This document shows, in pieces, positions 8,824 to 18,304 of a stretch of 64,000 nt of DNA. The DNA is from Saccharothrix sp. ALI-22-I (GTDB lineage Bacteria > Actinomycetota > Actinomycetes > Mycobacteriales > Pseudonocardiaceae), in the NCBI RefSeq assembly GCF_001984175.1, contig NZ_MTQP01000062.1:1-64000 (forward strand). Reading direction: 5' to 3'. Within the stretch, counting starts at the first letter, position 1. Each line of letters starts with the position of its first letter. The notes below the pieces were generated by a model. The model saw only the letters and a program-made list of their open reading frames with translations, was not told the origin of the DNA and did no database searches. Both the position numbers and the translations under genes were made by a program.

Positions 8824-9480
8824 GTGCGGATCGCGATTGCGGGTGCCGGTGCGGTGGGTCGGTCCATCGCGGCCGAGTTGGTGTCCGACGGGCACCAGGT
8901 GATGCTGATCGAACGGGATCGCACGCACTTCGAGCCGCACACCGTGGAGCAGGCCGAGTGGGTGCAGGCCGACGCCTGCGAGCTGTCCTCTTTGGAGGAC
9001 GCCGGGATGCAGCTGTGCGACGTGGTGATCGCGGCGACGGGTGACGACAAGGTCAACCTGGTGGTGTCGTTGCTGGCCAAGACCGAGTTCGCGGTGCGGC
9101 GCGTGGTGGCCCGGGTGAACGACCCGGCGAACGAGTGGCTGTTCACCGAGTCGTGGGGGGTGGACGTCGCGGTGTCGACGCCGCGCATCCTGTCCGCGCT
9201 GGTGGAGGAAGCGGTGACGGTCGGTGACGTGGTGCGGCTGATGACGTTGCGCCAGGGGCAGGCGAACCTGGTCGAGATCACGCTGCCCGGGGACACGCCG
9301 CTGGCCGGGTCGCCGGTGAACGGGCTGGCGCTGCCGCGGGACGCGGCCCTGGTGACGATCCTGCGCGGAGGCCGGGTCATCGTGCCGACGCCCGACGACA
9401 CGCTTGAGGGCGGCGACGAACTCCTGTTCGTGGCCGCGGCCGCCGTGGAACGCGAGATCCGCTCGGCCCTCGGTTACTGA
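8824..9480 (+). CDS. ceoC: TrkA/CeoC-type RCK potassium-uptake regulatory protein
   Basis: A 218-residue paralogue of ceoB: RCK_N motif RIAIAGAGAVGRSIA at the N-terminus, the acidic residue in LIERDRTHF, and a TrkA_C domain at about 130-215 (LVEITLPGDTPLAG). It starts at the GTG directly after the ceoB stop, so it is translationally coupled. Two separate RCK chains rather than one fused TrkA suggests a hetero-octameric ring on the transporter, as proposed for the CeoB/CeoC pair of mycobacteria. That stoichiometry is inference. Confidence 0.92.
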   Translation: MRIAIAGAGAVGRSIAAELVSDGHQVMLIERDRTHFEPHTVEQAEWVQADACELSSLEDAGMQLCDVVIAATGDDKVNLVVSLLAKTEFAVRRVVARVNDPANEWLFTESWGVDVAVSTPRILSALVEEAVTVGDVVRLMTLRQGQANLVEITLPGDTPLAGSPVNGLALPRDAALVTILRGGRVIVPTPDDTLEGGDELLFVAAAAVEREIRSALGY

Positions 9481-9494
9481 CCGCCGCCGAGCCC

Positions 9495-9590
9495 GCCTGC
9501 CGAGTTCGTCCGGCCGAGTTCGTCCGGCCGAGTTCGCCGGGTCGAGTTGTCCACAGGCAGGCTCGTTCTGCCGGGTTGTCCACAGGCGGC
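9495..9590 (+). repeat. Short direct repeats after ceoC
   Basis: GAGTTCGTCCGGCC occurs twice and then decays (GAGTTCGCCGGG), followed by GTTGTCCACAGGC twice. These two small families fill the space between the ceoC stop and the terminator hairpin and encode nothing. Confidence 0.6.
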
Positions 9591-9633
9591 GGCGATCGGC
9601 CGGATTTCGTCGGCTCACTCTGGCAAGATCAAA

Positions 9634-9661
9634 GCAGGGGTCCCCTGGCGGGGACCCCTGC
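9634..9661. terminator. Bidirectional terminator between ceoC and the DUF3159 gene
   Basis: Perfect 12-bp stem GCAGGGGTCCCC / GGGGACCCCTGC with a 4-base loop. On the minus strand it is followed by TTTGATCTTG, giving an intrinsic terminator for the DUF3159/OB-fold unit. On the plus strand no T-run follows, so it is weaker there. Confidence 0.8.
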
Positions 9662-9718
9662 GAAGCGTTCTGAGCCGGAGCGCTTTGAGCGTGGAACGTT
9701 CTGAGCGTAGTGGCGCGG

Positions 9719-10501
9719 CTACCGCTCGTCGGCCCGTGCGGGCTGGGGGCGGGGGGTGGCGGCGTCGTCGAGGATCTTGTCGGTGGAGGCGTCGAGGAGC
9801 TTGTCGTAGATGTTCGGCTTGCCCTCGGCCTCGGCCCGGAGGCGTTCCTCCGCTGCCCGGTTCTCCTCTTCGTGGAGTTCGAGGGTGGCCTTGAGGCGCT
9901 TGTCCGAACGGCGCACCGCCCACACGGTGACGACCAGCGCCACCGCCATCAGCGGGTAGCCCATCGCCAGTCTCGCCGCCGCGAGCCAGCCGACCGACGC
10001 CTCGTCGTACAGCCAGCGCTGCACCACGAACCGGGAGCCGAAGACCAGCGCCCACACGAGCGTGGCGATGTCGTAGTCGCGGACGCTCGCCTTGTCCTGC
10101 CGCCACGCCCGGCCCTGGCCGTTGAGGAACGACCAGATCACACCCGCCAAAGGCCATCTGACCAGGATCGACGCCAGGAACACGCCGCTGTAGACGAGGC
10201 TCTGCCAGATGCCGTAGAGGAAGAAGCCCTTGGCGTCACCGGTCCGGTAGGCGATGAACGCGGCGATGCCGACGCCGAAGACCGCCGAGACGGCCGGCTG
10301 CACCGAGCCCTTGCGCATGGCCAGCACGATGCCGATCACCACGGCCGACGCCAGCGCGCTCCAGATCGCCGGCATGAGCCCGGCGAAGGCGTTGACCAGC
10401 ACGAACACCACAACCGGCAACGAGGAGAACACCAGGCCGCTGACGCCGCCCATCTGTTCGAGCATCGTGGGCTGCTTCTCGGACTCGTTCACTGATGTCA
10501 T
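9719..10501 (-). CDS. DUF3159 family membrane protein
   Basis: A 260-residue integral membrane protein with about six hydrophobic stretches between residues 20 and 215 (for example VVVFVLVNAFAGLMPAIW and IAAFIAYRTGDAKGFF) and a charged, coiled-coil-like C-terminal tail. The gene sits where Rv2693c sits in M. tuberculosis, between ceoC and the OB-fold protein, and the sequence fits DUF3159. Its ATG overlaps the stop of the upstream OB-fold gene (ATGA), so the two are co-translated. Function is unknown. Proximity to potassium uptake is conserved but proves nothing. Confidence 0.88.
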   Translation of the reverse strand: MTSVNESEKQPTMLEQMGGVSGLVFSSLPVVVFVLVNAFAGLMPAIWSALASAVVIGIVLAMRKGSVQPAVSAVFGVGIAAFIAYRTGDAKGFFLYGIWQSLVYSGVFLASILVRWPLAGVIWSFLNGQGRAWRQDKASVRDYDIATLVWALVFGSRFVVQRWLYDEASVGWLAAARLAMGYPLMAVALVVTVWAVRRSDKRLKATLELHEEENRAAEERLRAEAEGKPNIYDKLLDASTDKILDDAATPRPQPARADER

Positions 10502-10875
10502 GAAGCGTTCTGCAACTCGTAGTAGGGGTTGTAGAGCACCTTGCGGCCGTCCCGCACCGCGATCCGGCCTCTGGCCTTGATGGTGCGACCGGGCTCGATG
10601 CCCGCGATCCGACGCCGGCCCAGCCAGACCAGCGTGACGCCCTCGGTGCCGTCGTACAACTCCGCCTCCAGCGTGGCGGCGGCGTCACGGGGGCACAGCT
10701 CGACGCTGCGCAGTCGTCCCAACACCGTCACCTCCTGCCCGGACTTGCAGTCGCACGCGCGGATGGCCCCGACGGCCTCGGCTTTTCGGGACAGGTCGTC
10801 GGCGTCCAACTCGCTCACGTCGGTGGTCAGCCGACGCACGAGGCGGCGCCAGTAGCCACCCCCAGTACCAGTCAT
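10498..10875 (-). CDS. OB-fold nucleic-acid-binding domain protein
   Basis: A 125-residue soluble protein. From about residue 45 it reads as an OB fold (GQEVTVLGRLRSVEL, then GVTLVWLGRRRIAG and GRTIKARGRIAVRDG), the core of DNA/RNA-binding beta barrels. The start is the ATG at 10875, eight bases after AGGAG. A longer frame upstream has no ribosome site. It corresponds in position to Rv2694c. It overlaps the DUF3159 membrane gene by four bases. Ligand unknown. Confidence 0.88.
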   Translation of the reverse strand: MTGTGGGYWRRLVRRLTTDVSELDADDLSRKAEAVGAIRACDCKSGQEVTVLGRLRSVELCPRDAAATLEAELYDGTEGVTLVWLGRRRIAGIEPGRTIKARGRIAVRDGRKVLYNPYYELQNAS

Positions 10876-10980
10876 CCCCGACTCCTGGAGTGCGCGGGGC
10901 CTCGACAACGAAGCCCGTCCAACAGCCAGCGTAACCGGGTACACCCGATCGGGTATCCGACTGGGGGAGGATCTCGCGCC

Positions 10981-11682
10981 ATGAGGTCGTCACGCGTCGT
11001 TCTGCTGCCCGGTACCGCGTCCGACGAGGTGTTCGTCTCCTCGGTGTTCGCCCGCCCGCTGGCCGAGGCCGGGTTCACCCTGGTCGCGCCCACGTCACGG
11101 GGTGTCCGGGAGCACTTCGAGGCGTTGGACACCGCCTGGGACGGGACGCCGCTGGTCGTGGGCGGGGTGTCGCTGGGCGCGCACGTGGCGGCGGCGTGGG
11201 CGGTACGGCATCCCGAGCGGTGCGCGGGGGTGCTGGCGGCGTTGCCTGCCTGGCACGGTGCGGCTGAGGGCGCACCGGCGGCCTTGGCGGCGTCGGCCAG
11301 CGCCTCGGTGGTGGAGTCGGCGGGCGTCGAGGCCGCGCTGGTCGGGGTCGACGGGTGGCTCGGCGCCGAGCTGCGCCGGGCGTGGCCCCGGTACGGGGTG
11401 CGGCTGGCGGCGGTGCTGAGGGAGGCCGCCGGGTCGTCGTCGCCGACGTTGGCGGAGTTGGGCGGGCTGACGGCGCCGGTGGGGGTCGCCGCGTGCACCG
11501 ACGACCCCGTTCACCCGTTGGATATCGCCCGGGAGTGGGTCGAGGCGCTCCCCCGTGCCGCTCTGCGCACGACCACGTTGGCGGCGCTGGGCGCGGACCG
11601 GGAATCCCTGGGCCGCGCCGCGCTCGCCGCGTTCCTCGACGCGTCAGCGCCGGTGCCGGCCCGGGGTCAGCTCTCCTGCTGA
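10981..11682 (+). CDS. Alpha/beta-hydrolase fold protein
   Basis: A 233-residue protein with the hydrolase nucleophile elbow GVSLGAHVA near residue 62-70. The Ser is followed by a helix as expected, and a candidate acid/histidine pair lies in CTDDPVHPLDIA. It starts at ATG 10981 behind GGGGGAGG. In position and type it matches Rv2695. The substrate is unknown. Its stop lies 16 bases inside the 3' end of the convergent DUF3710 gene, an unusual tail-to-tail overlap. Confidence 0.85.
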   Translation: MRSSRVVLLPGTASDEVFVSSVFARPLAEAGFTLVAPTSRGVREHFEALDTAWDGTPLVVGGVSLGAHVAAAWAVRHPERCAGVLAALPAWHGAAEGAPAALAASASASVVESAGVEAALVGVDGWLGAELRRAWPRYGVRLAAVLREAAGSSSPTLAELGGLTAPVGVAACTDDPVHPLDIAREWVEALPRAALRTTTLAALGADRESLGRAALAAFLDASAPVPARGQLSC

Positions 11683-12293
11683 GCCTGGATGTGCCGGGCG
11701 ATGGCCTCGGGCAGCTCGATCGGCAACGGGGTCCGCACCGGCATCGCCTGCTCGCCGCGCACCACGACCGTGTCCCGCAGCAGCGTGTACAGGGCGTCGG
11801 TCGCCCGGCCGCTCTGCTCCTCGGTCGGCGCCGCCGCGATGCCGCGCAGCATCCACCGGGGGCCGTCCACGCCCACCACCCGCAGGTGCACCTCGTTGTT
11901 GCGGGCGAGGATCTCCTCGCCCCAGTCGCCGTTCTCCCGGAGGATGCGGAAACCGTCGGACTTGAACTGCGCGATCATCTCGCCGCTGACCTCCGGCCAC
12001 AGCCGGTCGGACTTCGGCGCGGCGAACGCGCTGACGGTGAGCTGGCCGACGGTCGTCAACAGGTGCACCGCCCGGACCGCCCCCGCCGGGTCCATCTCCA
12101 CCTGCAACTGCGCGCCGTCGGGCACGGGCAGCCGGATCGAGCCCAGGTCCAGCCGGTTCAGGCCGTCGTTCGGGGCCTGCGACTCGTCGAACGGCCCGTC
12201 CTCGGCCGACTCGACGCCGTCGAACTCGGCCTCGGGCTGCGCCGTCCCCCGGTTCGCGGAGTGCCTACCGCGCTTGCGGCGCCTTCCGAACAT
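11667..12293 (-). CDS. DUF3710 domain protein
   Basis: A 208-residue cytosolic protein: basic N-terminus (MFGRRRKRGR), an acidic linker, then the conserved DUF3710 body (RLDLGSIRLPVPDG, LTVSAFAAPKSDRLW, VGVDGPRWMLRG). Function unknown. The matching M. tuberculosis gene is Rv2696c, next to dut as here. ATG 12293 has a GGAGG about ten bases upstream and is preferred. The in-frame GTG at 12302 would overlap the dut stop as GTGA and is the alternative. Co-transcribed with dut. Confidence 0.88.
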   Translation of the reverse strand: MFGRRRKRGRHSANRGTAQPEAEFDGVESAEDGPFDESQAPNDGLNRLDLGSIRLPVPDGAQLQVEMDPAGAVRAVHLLTTVGQLTVSAFAAPKSDRLWPEVSGEMIAQFKSDGFRILRENGDWGEEILARNNEVHLRVVGVDGPRWMLRGIAAAPTEEQSGRATDALYTLLRDTVVVRGEQAMPVRTPLPIELPEAIARHIQAQQES

Positions 12294-12298
12294 CGCCT

Positions 12299-12766
12299 TC
12301 ACCCCTCCGTCCGGGCGAGCACGTCGTGCCCGCCTGTAGAGCCGTAGCCGCCCGCGCCGCGCGCGGAGTCGGGCAGCTCGTCGACTTCGCGGAACACCGC
12401 GTGCTCCACCTTCTGCACCACCAGCTGGGCGATCCGGTCGCCGCGCGTGAGCACGACGGCCTCGCGCAGGTCGTGGTTCACCAGGCACACCCTGATCTCG
12501 CCCCGGTAGCCCGCGTCGATCGTGCCCGGCGTGTTGACCACGCTCAGGCCGACCCGCGCGGCCAGACCGGAACGCGGGTGCACGAACCCCGCGTACCCCT
12601 CGGGCAGCGCGATCGCGATACCGGTGCCGACCACCGCGCGTTCGCCCGGTTCGATCACCACGTCCGTGGTGGTCACCAGGTCCGCGCCGGCATCACCCGG
12701 TCGGGCGTAGGCCGGGAGTGGCACGGCAGGATCGAGCCGGGACAGCAGGACCTCGACGCTGGGCAC
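12299..12766 (-). CDS. dut: dUTP diphosphatase (trimeric dUTPase)
   Basis: Hydrolyses dUTP to dUMP and pyrophosphate, keeping uracil out of DNA and feeding thymidylate synthesis. At 155 residues all five trimeric dUTPase motifs are present in order: [29 protein letters not shown] (catalytic Asp), [10 protein letters not shown] and the mobile C-terminal arm [15 protein letters not shown] 12766 is taken as start. A -10-like TAGTCT ends eight bases before it and no Shine-Dalgarno is present, so the mRNA is probably leaderless. It heads a two-gene unit with the DUF3710 gene and diverges from the DUF3093 gene only 24 bases away. Confidence 0.96.
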   Translation of the reverse strand: MPSVEVLLSRLDPAVPLPAYARPGDAGADLVTTTDVVIEPGERAVVGTGIAIALPEGYAGFVHPRSGLAARVGLSVVNTPGTIDAGYRGEIRVCLVNHDLREAVVLTRGDRIAQLVVQKVEHAVFREVDELPDSARGAGGYGSTGGHDVLARTEG

Positions 12767-12774
12767 GGCGCGCG

Positions 12775-12784
12775 AGACTACCCT
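12775..12784. promoter_or_regulatory. Overlapping divergent -10 elements for dut and the DUF3093 gene
   Basis: The 10-mer AGACTACCCT reads TACCCT on the plus strand (12779-12784, six bases before GTG 12791) and TAGTCT on the minus strand (12780-12775, eight bases before GTG 12766). Both starts lie where transcription should begin, so each mRNA would be leaderless and the two promoters share bases. Inferred from spacing. Confidence 0.6.
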
Positions 12785-12790
12785 GGTGGC

Positions 12791-13255
12791 GTGAGCGAGA
12801 CTGCTGTGACCGCCCCGATCGTGTTCCGCGAGCGGTTGTACGTGCCCTGGTGGGGTTGGCCGTTGCCGCTGGCCGCGGCCGTGCTGCTGGCCGCCGAGAT
12901 CCACATGGGGTTCCCCGGCGTGCGGTCCTGGCTGCCGTACTTGATCACCGTTCCGCTGGCGGTGCTGCTGCTGGTGCGGCTGGGGTCGGTGAAGGTCGAG
13001 GTGTCCGGCGGCGAGCTGCGGGTCGGGTCGGCGCACGTGCCGCTGGACCTGCTCGGCGAGGTCGAGGTGTTCGACGCGAAGAGCAAGCGGAAGGCGATGG
13101 GCCCGAACCTGGACCCGATGGCGTACGTCACGCACCGCGGGTGGGTCGGACCGATGGTCCGGGTCGCGCTGGACGATCCGGCGGACCCGACGCCCTACTG
13201 GCTGTTCAGCGCGCGTTCGGCGGAGAAGCTGGCGGCCCTGCTGCGCGATCGGTGA
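12791..13255 (+). CDS. DUF3093 family membrane protein
   Basis: A 154-residue protein with two adjacent membrane segments near the N-terminus (about residues 20-62) and a soluble C-terminal part ([17 protein letters not shown], then [16 protein letters not shown]). This is the DUF3093 pattern, as at Rv2698. The PH-like soluble half faces the cytoplasm if the hairpin is antiparallel. Function unknown. Translation from GTG 12791 appears leaderless. A longer frame upstream is only antisense to dut. Confidence 0.88.
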   Translation: MSETAVTAPIVFRERLYVPWWGWPLPLAAAVLLAAEIHMGFPGVRSWLPYLITVPLAVLLLVRLGSVKVEVSGGELRVGSAHVPLDLLGEVEVFDAKSKRKAMGPNLDPMAYVTHRGWVGPMVRVALDDPADPTPYWLFSARSAEKLAALLRDR

Positions 13256-13334
13256 TCTCCTGCTCGGGCCTGCCGAGCCCGGCTCGGGCCTGCCGGGCCG
13301 CGTCACCGGACACCCGGTCCGGGTCAACGGGGAC

Positions 13335-13368
13335 TGGGCGCCACCCCGGCGGTGGGGGTGAGCGCCCA
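13335..13368. terminator. Hairpin between the convergent DUF3093 and DUF4193 genes
   Basis: TGGGCGC-C-ACCCC pairs with GGGGT-GA-GCGCCCA around a 7-base loop: two stacked stems with a small internal bulge. No T-run follows on either strand. Placed between converging genes, it probably serves both. The rest of 13256-13448 holds only GC-rich direct repeats of GCTCGGGCCTGCCG. Confidence 0.6.
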
Positions 13369-13448
13369 GATCTGGTCGTAGGTGCTTGGTTGCTCGGTGG
13401 GTCGGGTTCGTGCTGGTCGGGCTCGTGCGGGCCGTGCCTGGTGGTGCC

Positions 13449-13748
13449 TCAGGCGCAGTCGCGGCAGATGTACTGGCCGTTGACTTCCTCGGCCAGCCTG
13501 CTGCGGTGGTGCACCAGGAAGCACTTCGAGCACGTGAACTCGTCCGCCTGCTTCGGCAGGACCTTGAACGTGAGCTCCTCACCGGACAGGTCGGCGCCCG
13601 GCAGCTCGAAGTTCTCGGCGGTCGCGTCCTCGTCGATGTCGACGACCCCGGACTGCGTTTCATTGCGCCGCGCCTTCAGCTCCTCCAGGGAGTCCTCAGC
13701 GAGTTCGTCTGCCTCGCTGCGACGCGGTGCGTCGTAGTCGGTCGCCAT
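13449..13748 (-). CDS. DUF4193 zinc-ribbon-like protein
   Basis: A 99-residue acidic protein. Its C-terminal third carries two CxxC pairs ([12 protein letters not shown] at about 72-75 and ICRDCA at the end), which should bind one zinc ion as a ribbon. The N-terminal half is charged and probably extended ([19 protein letters not shown]). It matches DUF4193 (Rv2699c) in sequence and position. ATG 13748 is behind AAAGAAG. Function unknown; small zinc ribbons of this kind often bind RNA or RNA polymerase, but nothing here shows that. Confidence 0.9.
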   Translation of the reverse strand: MATDYDAPRRSEADELAEDSLEELKARRNETQSGVVDIDEDATAENFELPGADLSGEELTFKVLPKQADEFTCSKCFLVHHRSRLAEEVNGQYICRDCA

Positions 13749-14180
13749 ACTTCTTTCACCCCTGCGGTCAACGGAGATACTCTTCGTGTCGCTGGTTAAC
13801 GCACCAGCGCCCCTGTTTGTGCCCTCCGTCCCCAGTGACGGAGGTCTCGCTCTCGCGACCGGGCGCCAACCCCCTGTTCGTCGACGCTTTTCGGTGTGCT
13901 GCGGTGCGCGGAGCGCCGAGAGGGTAGCTCATCGATCGGGGGGTCGTGCAGCGGGTTCCCCCTAATTGAGCAGACGGGTGACAGGCCCTTCGCACGCTGG
14001 CCCGATAGGCTTCGGACGGGCGCCTCCCACCCGGTGCCCGGGCGCGGCGAGGCCCGACGGGGGCGTTGACCGTCCGCGACCGGGTGATTGCGTCCTGCTA
14101 CACCCCCGCCCGAGGCGCGAGACGGCGGGGCGCGGCATAGCCTGATCACTACCAACACTGGTCTGGGGAGGTCGACGGAC
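13749..14180. other. Divergent regulatory region between the DUF4193 gene and cei
   Basis: A 432-bp gap without a gene. TAGCCT at 14137-14142 is a plausible -10 for cei, giving a leader of some 30 bases with its ribosome site. On the minus strand TACCCT (13927-13922) could serve the DUF4193 gene with a leader near 170 bases. No palindromic operator was recognised. Confidence 0.5.
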
Positions 14181-14897
14181 GTGGGACCCGGTAGGGGGAG
14201 CAGCGGGTCGACGCGGTACCGGAAGCGACGGCCGTGGCCGGCGCTCGTCCTGTTCCTGGTGCTCGCCGTGACCGCTGTGGTGGTGTGGAACCGCGTGCTG
14301 TCCGACGCGGGCGACGTGGACGCGGCGATCAGGTGCAACCCGCCCGGCGGGGCGACATCGGCCTCGACCGGCGCGCCGACGGCACCCACCGAGGCGCCGC
14401 CCGCGCTGGGCACGGTGCTGGAGCACGACGCGCTGGACCGCACCGACCCGGTGCCGGCGAGCGACGTCCAGTTCCGGGTGTTCAACGCGAGCACGCAGCG
14501 CAACCAGGCGCGGTTCGTCGCGACGACGTTGATCGAGCTGGGGTTGAAGCAGGCGGCCGAGCCGGGCAACGACCCGGTGTACCCGGCGAACGACATGAGC
14601 TGTCGTGGCCAGATCCGGTTCGGGGCGCCCGGTGCGAGTGCGGCGCGGACGTTGAGCCTGATCGAGCCGTGTCTGGAGCTGGTGCGCGACGAGCGGCAGG
14701 ACGCGACGGTGGACATCGCGATCGGCAAGAAGTTCGGCGAGGTGAAGCCGAACAGCGACGCCCGGAAGGTGCTCGACCAGCTGGCCGCGTGGGCGGAGCA
14801 GCAGCCCGATCAGCAGGGCGGTCAGGCAGCCGAGGGTTCGGCCCCGCCGTCGCTGAACCCCGACCACCTCCAGGGCGCCCGCGACGTCCAGTGCTGA
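14181..14897 (+). CDS. cei: Envelope integrity protein Cei (LytR_C domain)
   Basis: A 238-residue membrane-anchored envelope protein. A basic N-terminus (RYRKRRPWP) is followed by one membrane helix (about residues 20-40). After a Pro/Thr/Ala linker comes an outside LytR C-terminal-type domain (VQFRVFNASTQRNQARF, then MSCRGQIRFG, with two conserved cysteines). In M. tuberculosis the gene in this place (Rv2700) is needed for cell-envelope integrity and virulence. The start GTG 14181 has GGGGAGG nine bases upstream. The gene is monocistronic and is followed by a 22-bp-repeat array and the convergent suhB. Confidence 0.88.
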   Translation: MGPGRGSSGSTRYRKRRPWPALVLFLVLAVTAVVVWNRVLSDAGDVDAAIRCNPPGGATSASTGAPTAPTEAPPALGTVLEHDALDRTDPVPASDVQFRVFNASTQRNQARFVATTLIELGLKQAAEPGNDPVYPANDMSCRGQIRFGAPGASAARTLSLIEPCLELVRDERQDATVDIAIGKKFGEVKPNSDARKVLDQLAAWAEQQPDQQGGQAAEGSAPPSLNPDHLQGARDVQC

Positions 14898-14948
14898 CCG
14901 ACCCGCTCGACGGCAGCCAGCCTGCCCGCGCACACCCGCGAGCCGAAC

Positions 14949-15025
14949 GCTCAACCCGTGTGTCCAACGTCCAGAACGCGCGTGTCCAACGTCCAGGACA
15001 CCCGAGTTGAACGCTCAGAACGCGT
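14949..15025 (-). repeat. Dispersed 22-bp intergenic repeat, locus B
   Basis: Units TGTCCAACGTCC start at 14961 and 14983, exactly 22 apart. They are the reverse orientation of locus A with one base change (GGACG for GAACG). Flanking CGAACGCTCAAC (left) and GAGTTGAACGCTC (right) make the whole stretch roughly inverted. It lies between the converging ends of cei and suhB. Confidence 0.85.
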
Positions 15026-15078
15026 GAGGCGTCCAGCCAGGCCCAGTCAGGCACTGCGAGGCGGCTTGACGGCAGTGC

Positions 15079-15879
15079 TCACACCTTGCCGAAGCCGCAC
15101 TCCACCAGGGCGGTGAACAGGGCGTCGGCGATGCCCGGTGCCGCGGCGAACGTGGCGTCCGCTCCCAGTTCCGGCGCCTCACCCGGCAGGTGGACCACCG
15201 CACCGGCCTCACGGGCCAGCAACGCCCCGGCTGCCCAGTCCCACCGGCCCAGGGTGTGCTCGGCGTAGGCGTCCAGCCGACCGGCCGCCACGGCGCACAG
15301 GTCCAACGACGCCGCACCGGCCCGCCGCATGTCCCGCACCCTGGTCGCCAGGCCCGCCCACGCGTCCGCCTGGCGTTGCCGCCGTTCCGGCCGGTAGGCG
15401 AAGCCGTAACCCAAAAGGGACAGATCCAATCGGGTGGCATCCGAAACGGTGAGCCGCCGCCCGTCCAGCCACGCCCCACCGCCCCGCGCCGCCGTCCACA
15501 CCCGGCCGCTGACCGGCTCCACGACCGCCCCGGCCACCGACGCGCCGTCGATCTGCGCGGCGATCGACACGGCGTAGTGCGGAATCCCGTACAGGTAATT
15601 CACCGTGCCGTCGATCGGGTCGACGACCCAGGTCAGGCCCTCGACGGCGGCCGTCCCACCCTCCTCCTCCCCGATCACCGGCTCACCGGGCCGCAGCTCG
15701 GCGAGCCGCCGCCGGACCAGTTGCTCGGATGCGCGGTCGCCCGCGGTCACCACGTCGGTGGCACTGCTCTTGGTGTCGACATCGGTCACGGCGGCTTCAC
15801 GCATCGCGACGGCCAACTCGCCCGCCTCGCGGGCCACGAGGACGGCAACATCAACCAATGAGTGCGGATCGAAACGCAA
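15079..15879 (-). CDS. suhB: Inositol monophosphatase family protein
   Basis: A Mg-dependent phosphatase, 266 residues, that in actinomycetes makes free myo-inositol for phosphatidylinositol and mycothiol. The metal motifs are in order: GEEEGG, WVVDPIDGTVNY (the DPIDGT signature) and WDWAAGALLAREAG. The start is taken as TTG 15879, since a clean GGAGG lies five bases upstream. GTG codons further upstream in the same frame would add about 5-20 residues with no ribosome site. It is divergent from ppgK with 93 bases between them. Position matches Rv2701c. Confidence 0.93.
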   Translation of the reverse strand: MRFDPHSLVDVAVLVAREAGELAVAMREAAVTDVDTKSSATDVVTAGDRASEQLVRRRLAELRPGEPVIGEEEGGTAAVEGLTWVVDPIDGTVNYLYGIPHYAVSIAAQIDGASVAGAVVEPVSGRVWTAARGGGAWLDGRRLTVSDATRLDLSLLGYGFAYRPERRQRQADAWAGLATRVRDMRRAGAASLDLCAVAAGRLDAYAEHTLGRWDWAAGALLAREAGAVVHLPGEAPELGADATFAAAPGIADALFTALVECGFGKV

Positions 15880-15972
15880 CTGTTCCTCCTGCGTCACTCT
15901 CACGGGACTATCGGAGAAGTGCAGGCTAATGTCTGCGGCCACGGTTACTGAATCGAGTAGGAAGGGCCGGGG

Positions 15973-16734
15973 ATGGGCATGACCCGCGGGTTCGGCGTTG
16001 ACATCGGCGGTTCCGGCATCAAGGGCGGGCTCGTGGACCTGGAGGTGGGTGCGCTGGACGGTGAGCGCCTGCGCATCACCACGCCGCAGCCGTCGACGCC
16101 GGACGCGGTCGCCGACGTCGTTGCCGAGATCGTCGAGAAGTTCAACTGGGACGGTCCCGTGGGCGTCACCCTGCCATGCGTGGTCAAGCACGGTGTCGCG
16201 CACACCGCCGCGAACGTGGACAAGGGGTGGGTCGGCACGGACGCCGCCGAGCTGTTCTCCCAGCGCCTGGGCCGGCCGAAGGACCAGATCGTCGTGCTCA
16301 ACGACGCCGACGCGGCCGGTATCGCCGAGATGCGGTTCGGCTCGGGCGTCGACCGGGACGGCCTGGTGGTCCTGCTGACGTTCGGCACCGGTATCGGCAG
16401 CGCCCTGTTCCTGGACGGCAAGCTCGTCCCCAACACCGAGTTCGGCCACCTGGAGGTCGACGGCCACGACGCGGAGAAGCGCGCGGCGGCCTCGGTGAAG
16501 GAGGACAAGGGCCTCACCTGGGCCGAGTGGACGCCCCGCGTGTCCCGGTACATCAACGTGCTGGAGAACCTGATCTGGCCGGACCTCGTCATCGCCGGCG
16601 GCGGGGTCAGCAAGAAGGCGGAGAAGTGGCTCCCGCTGCTGGAGGTCCGCACCGAGGTGGTTGCCGCCGCGCTGAAGAACGACGCGGGCATCGTGGGGGC
16701 CGCCGTGGCCGCCGCGCAGGGCCTCCGGCACTGA
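15973..16734 (+). CDS. ppgK: Polyphosphate glucokinase
   Basis: A 253-residue ROK-family kinase phosphorylating glucose to glucose 6-phosphate with polyphosphate (or ATP). Seen: [17 protein letters not shown] (phosphate loop), [11 protein letters not shown] (catalytic Asp), [11 protein letters not shown], and the ROK signature [14 protein letters not shown]. The extra basic C-terminal region is typical of PPGK. ATG 15973 is used with GGAAGGG upstream; ATG 15979 is possible. It lies just upstream of sigA in the same direction, as Rv2702-Rv2703. Confidence 0.95.
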   Translation: MGMTRGFGVDIGGSGIKGGLVDLEVGALDGERLRITTPQPSTPDAVADVVAEIVEKFNWDGPVGVTLPCVVKHGVAHTAANVDKGWVGTDAAELFSQRLGRPKDQIVVLNDADAAGIAEMRFGSGVDRDGLVVLLTFGTGIGSALFLDGKLVPNTEFGHLEVDGHDAEKRAAASVKEDKGLTWAEWTPRVSRYINVLENLIWPDLVIAGGGVSKKAEKWLPLLEVRTEVVAAALKNDAGIVGAAVAAAQGLRH

Positions 16735-16817
16735 TTTCCGTAACGTTTCAGCTGCGAGAATGCGTGCCGGACCGCTTCAGAGGACGCCGGGGCGCAACAG
16801 CACGCGATTCTCGTCGT

Positions 16818-16823
16818 TACAAT
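16818..16823 (+). promoter_or_regulatory. Candidate -10 of a sigA promoter
   Basis: TACAAT lies about 108 bases before the sigA start in the 196-bp gap after ppgK. A -35 is weak (GCAACA about 17-18 bases upstream). It would give sigA its own promoter with a leader near 100 bases. Confidence 0.4.
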
Positions 16824-16930
16824 GGAACGGTGCCCCGCCGACGAACGATCCGGCGGGGGTCCCCCGTACTCCGGCGACCGAGGTTCGCGCCCTTCGGTTT
16901 GCCTTGATCGACAGTCGCGAAAGGGCGTAC

Positions 16931-18235
<1,305 letters not shown>

Positions 18236-18256
18236 TCCCCAGGCTGAAGATCACCT

Positions 18257-18304
18257 AGAGCAAGGGCCCCTCGGCTGTTCGGTCGAGGGGCCCTTGCTCT
18301 TTGC
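18257..18304 (+). terminator. Intrinsic terminator of sigA
   Basis: A perfect 17-bp inverted repeat, arms 18257-18273 and 18284-18300 (AGCAAGGGCCCCTCG core), with a 10-base loop and a short T-stretch. This is the strongest hairpin in the window and closes the ppgK-sigA unit. Confidence 0.92.
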
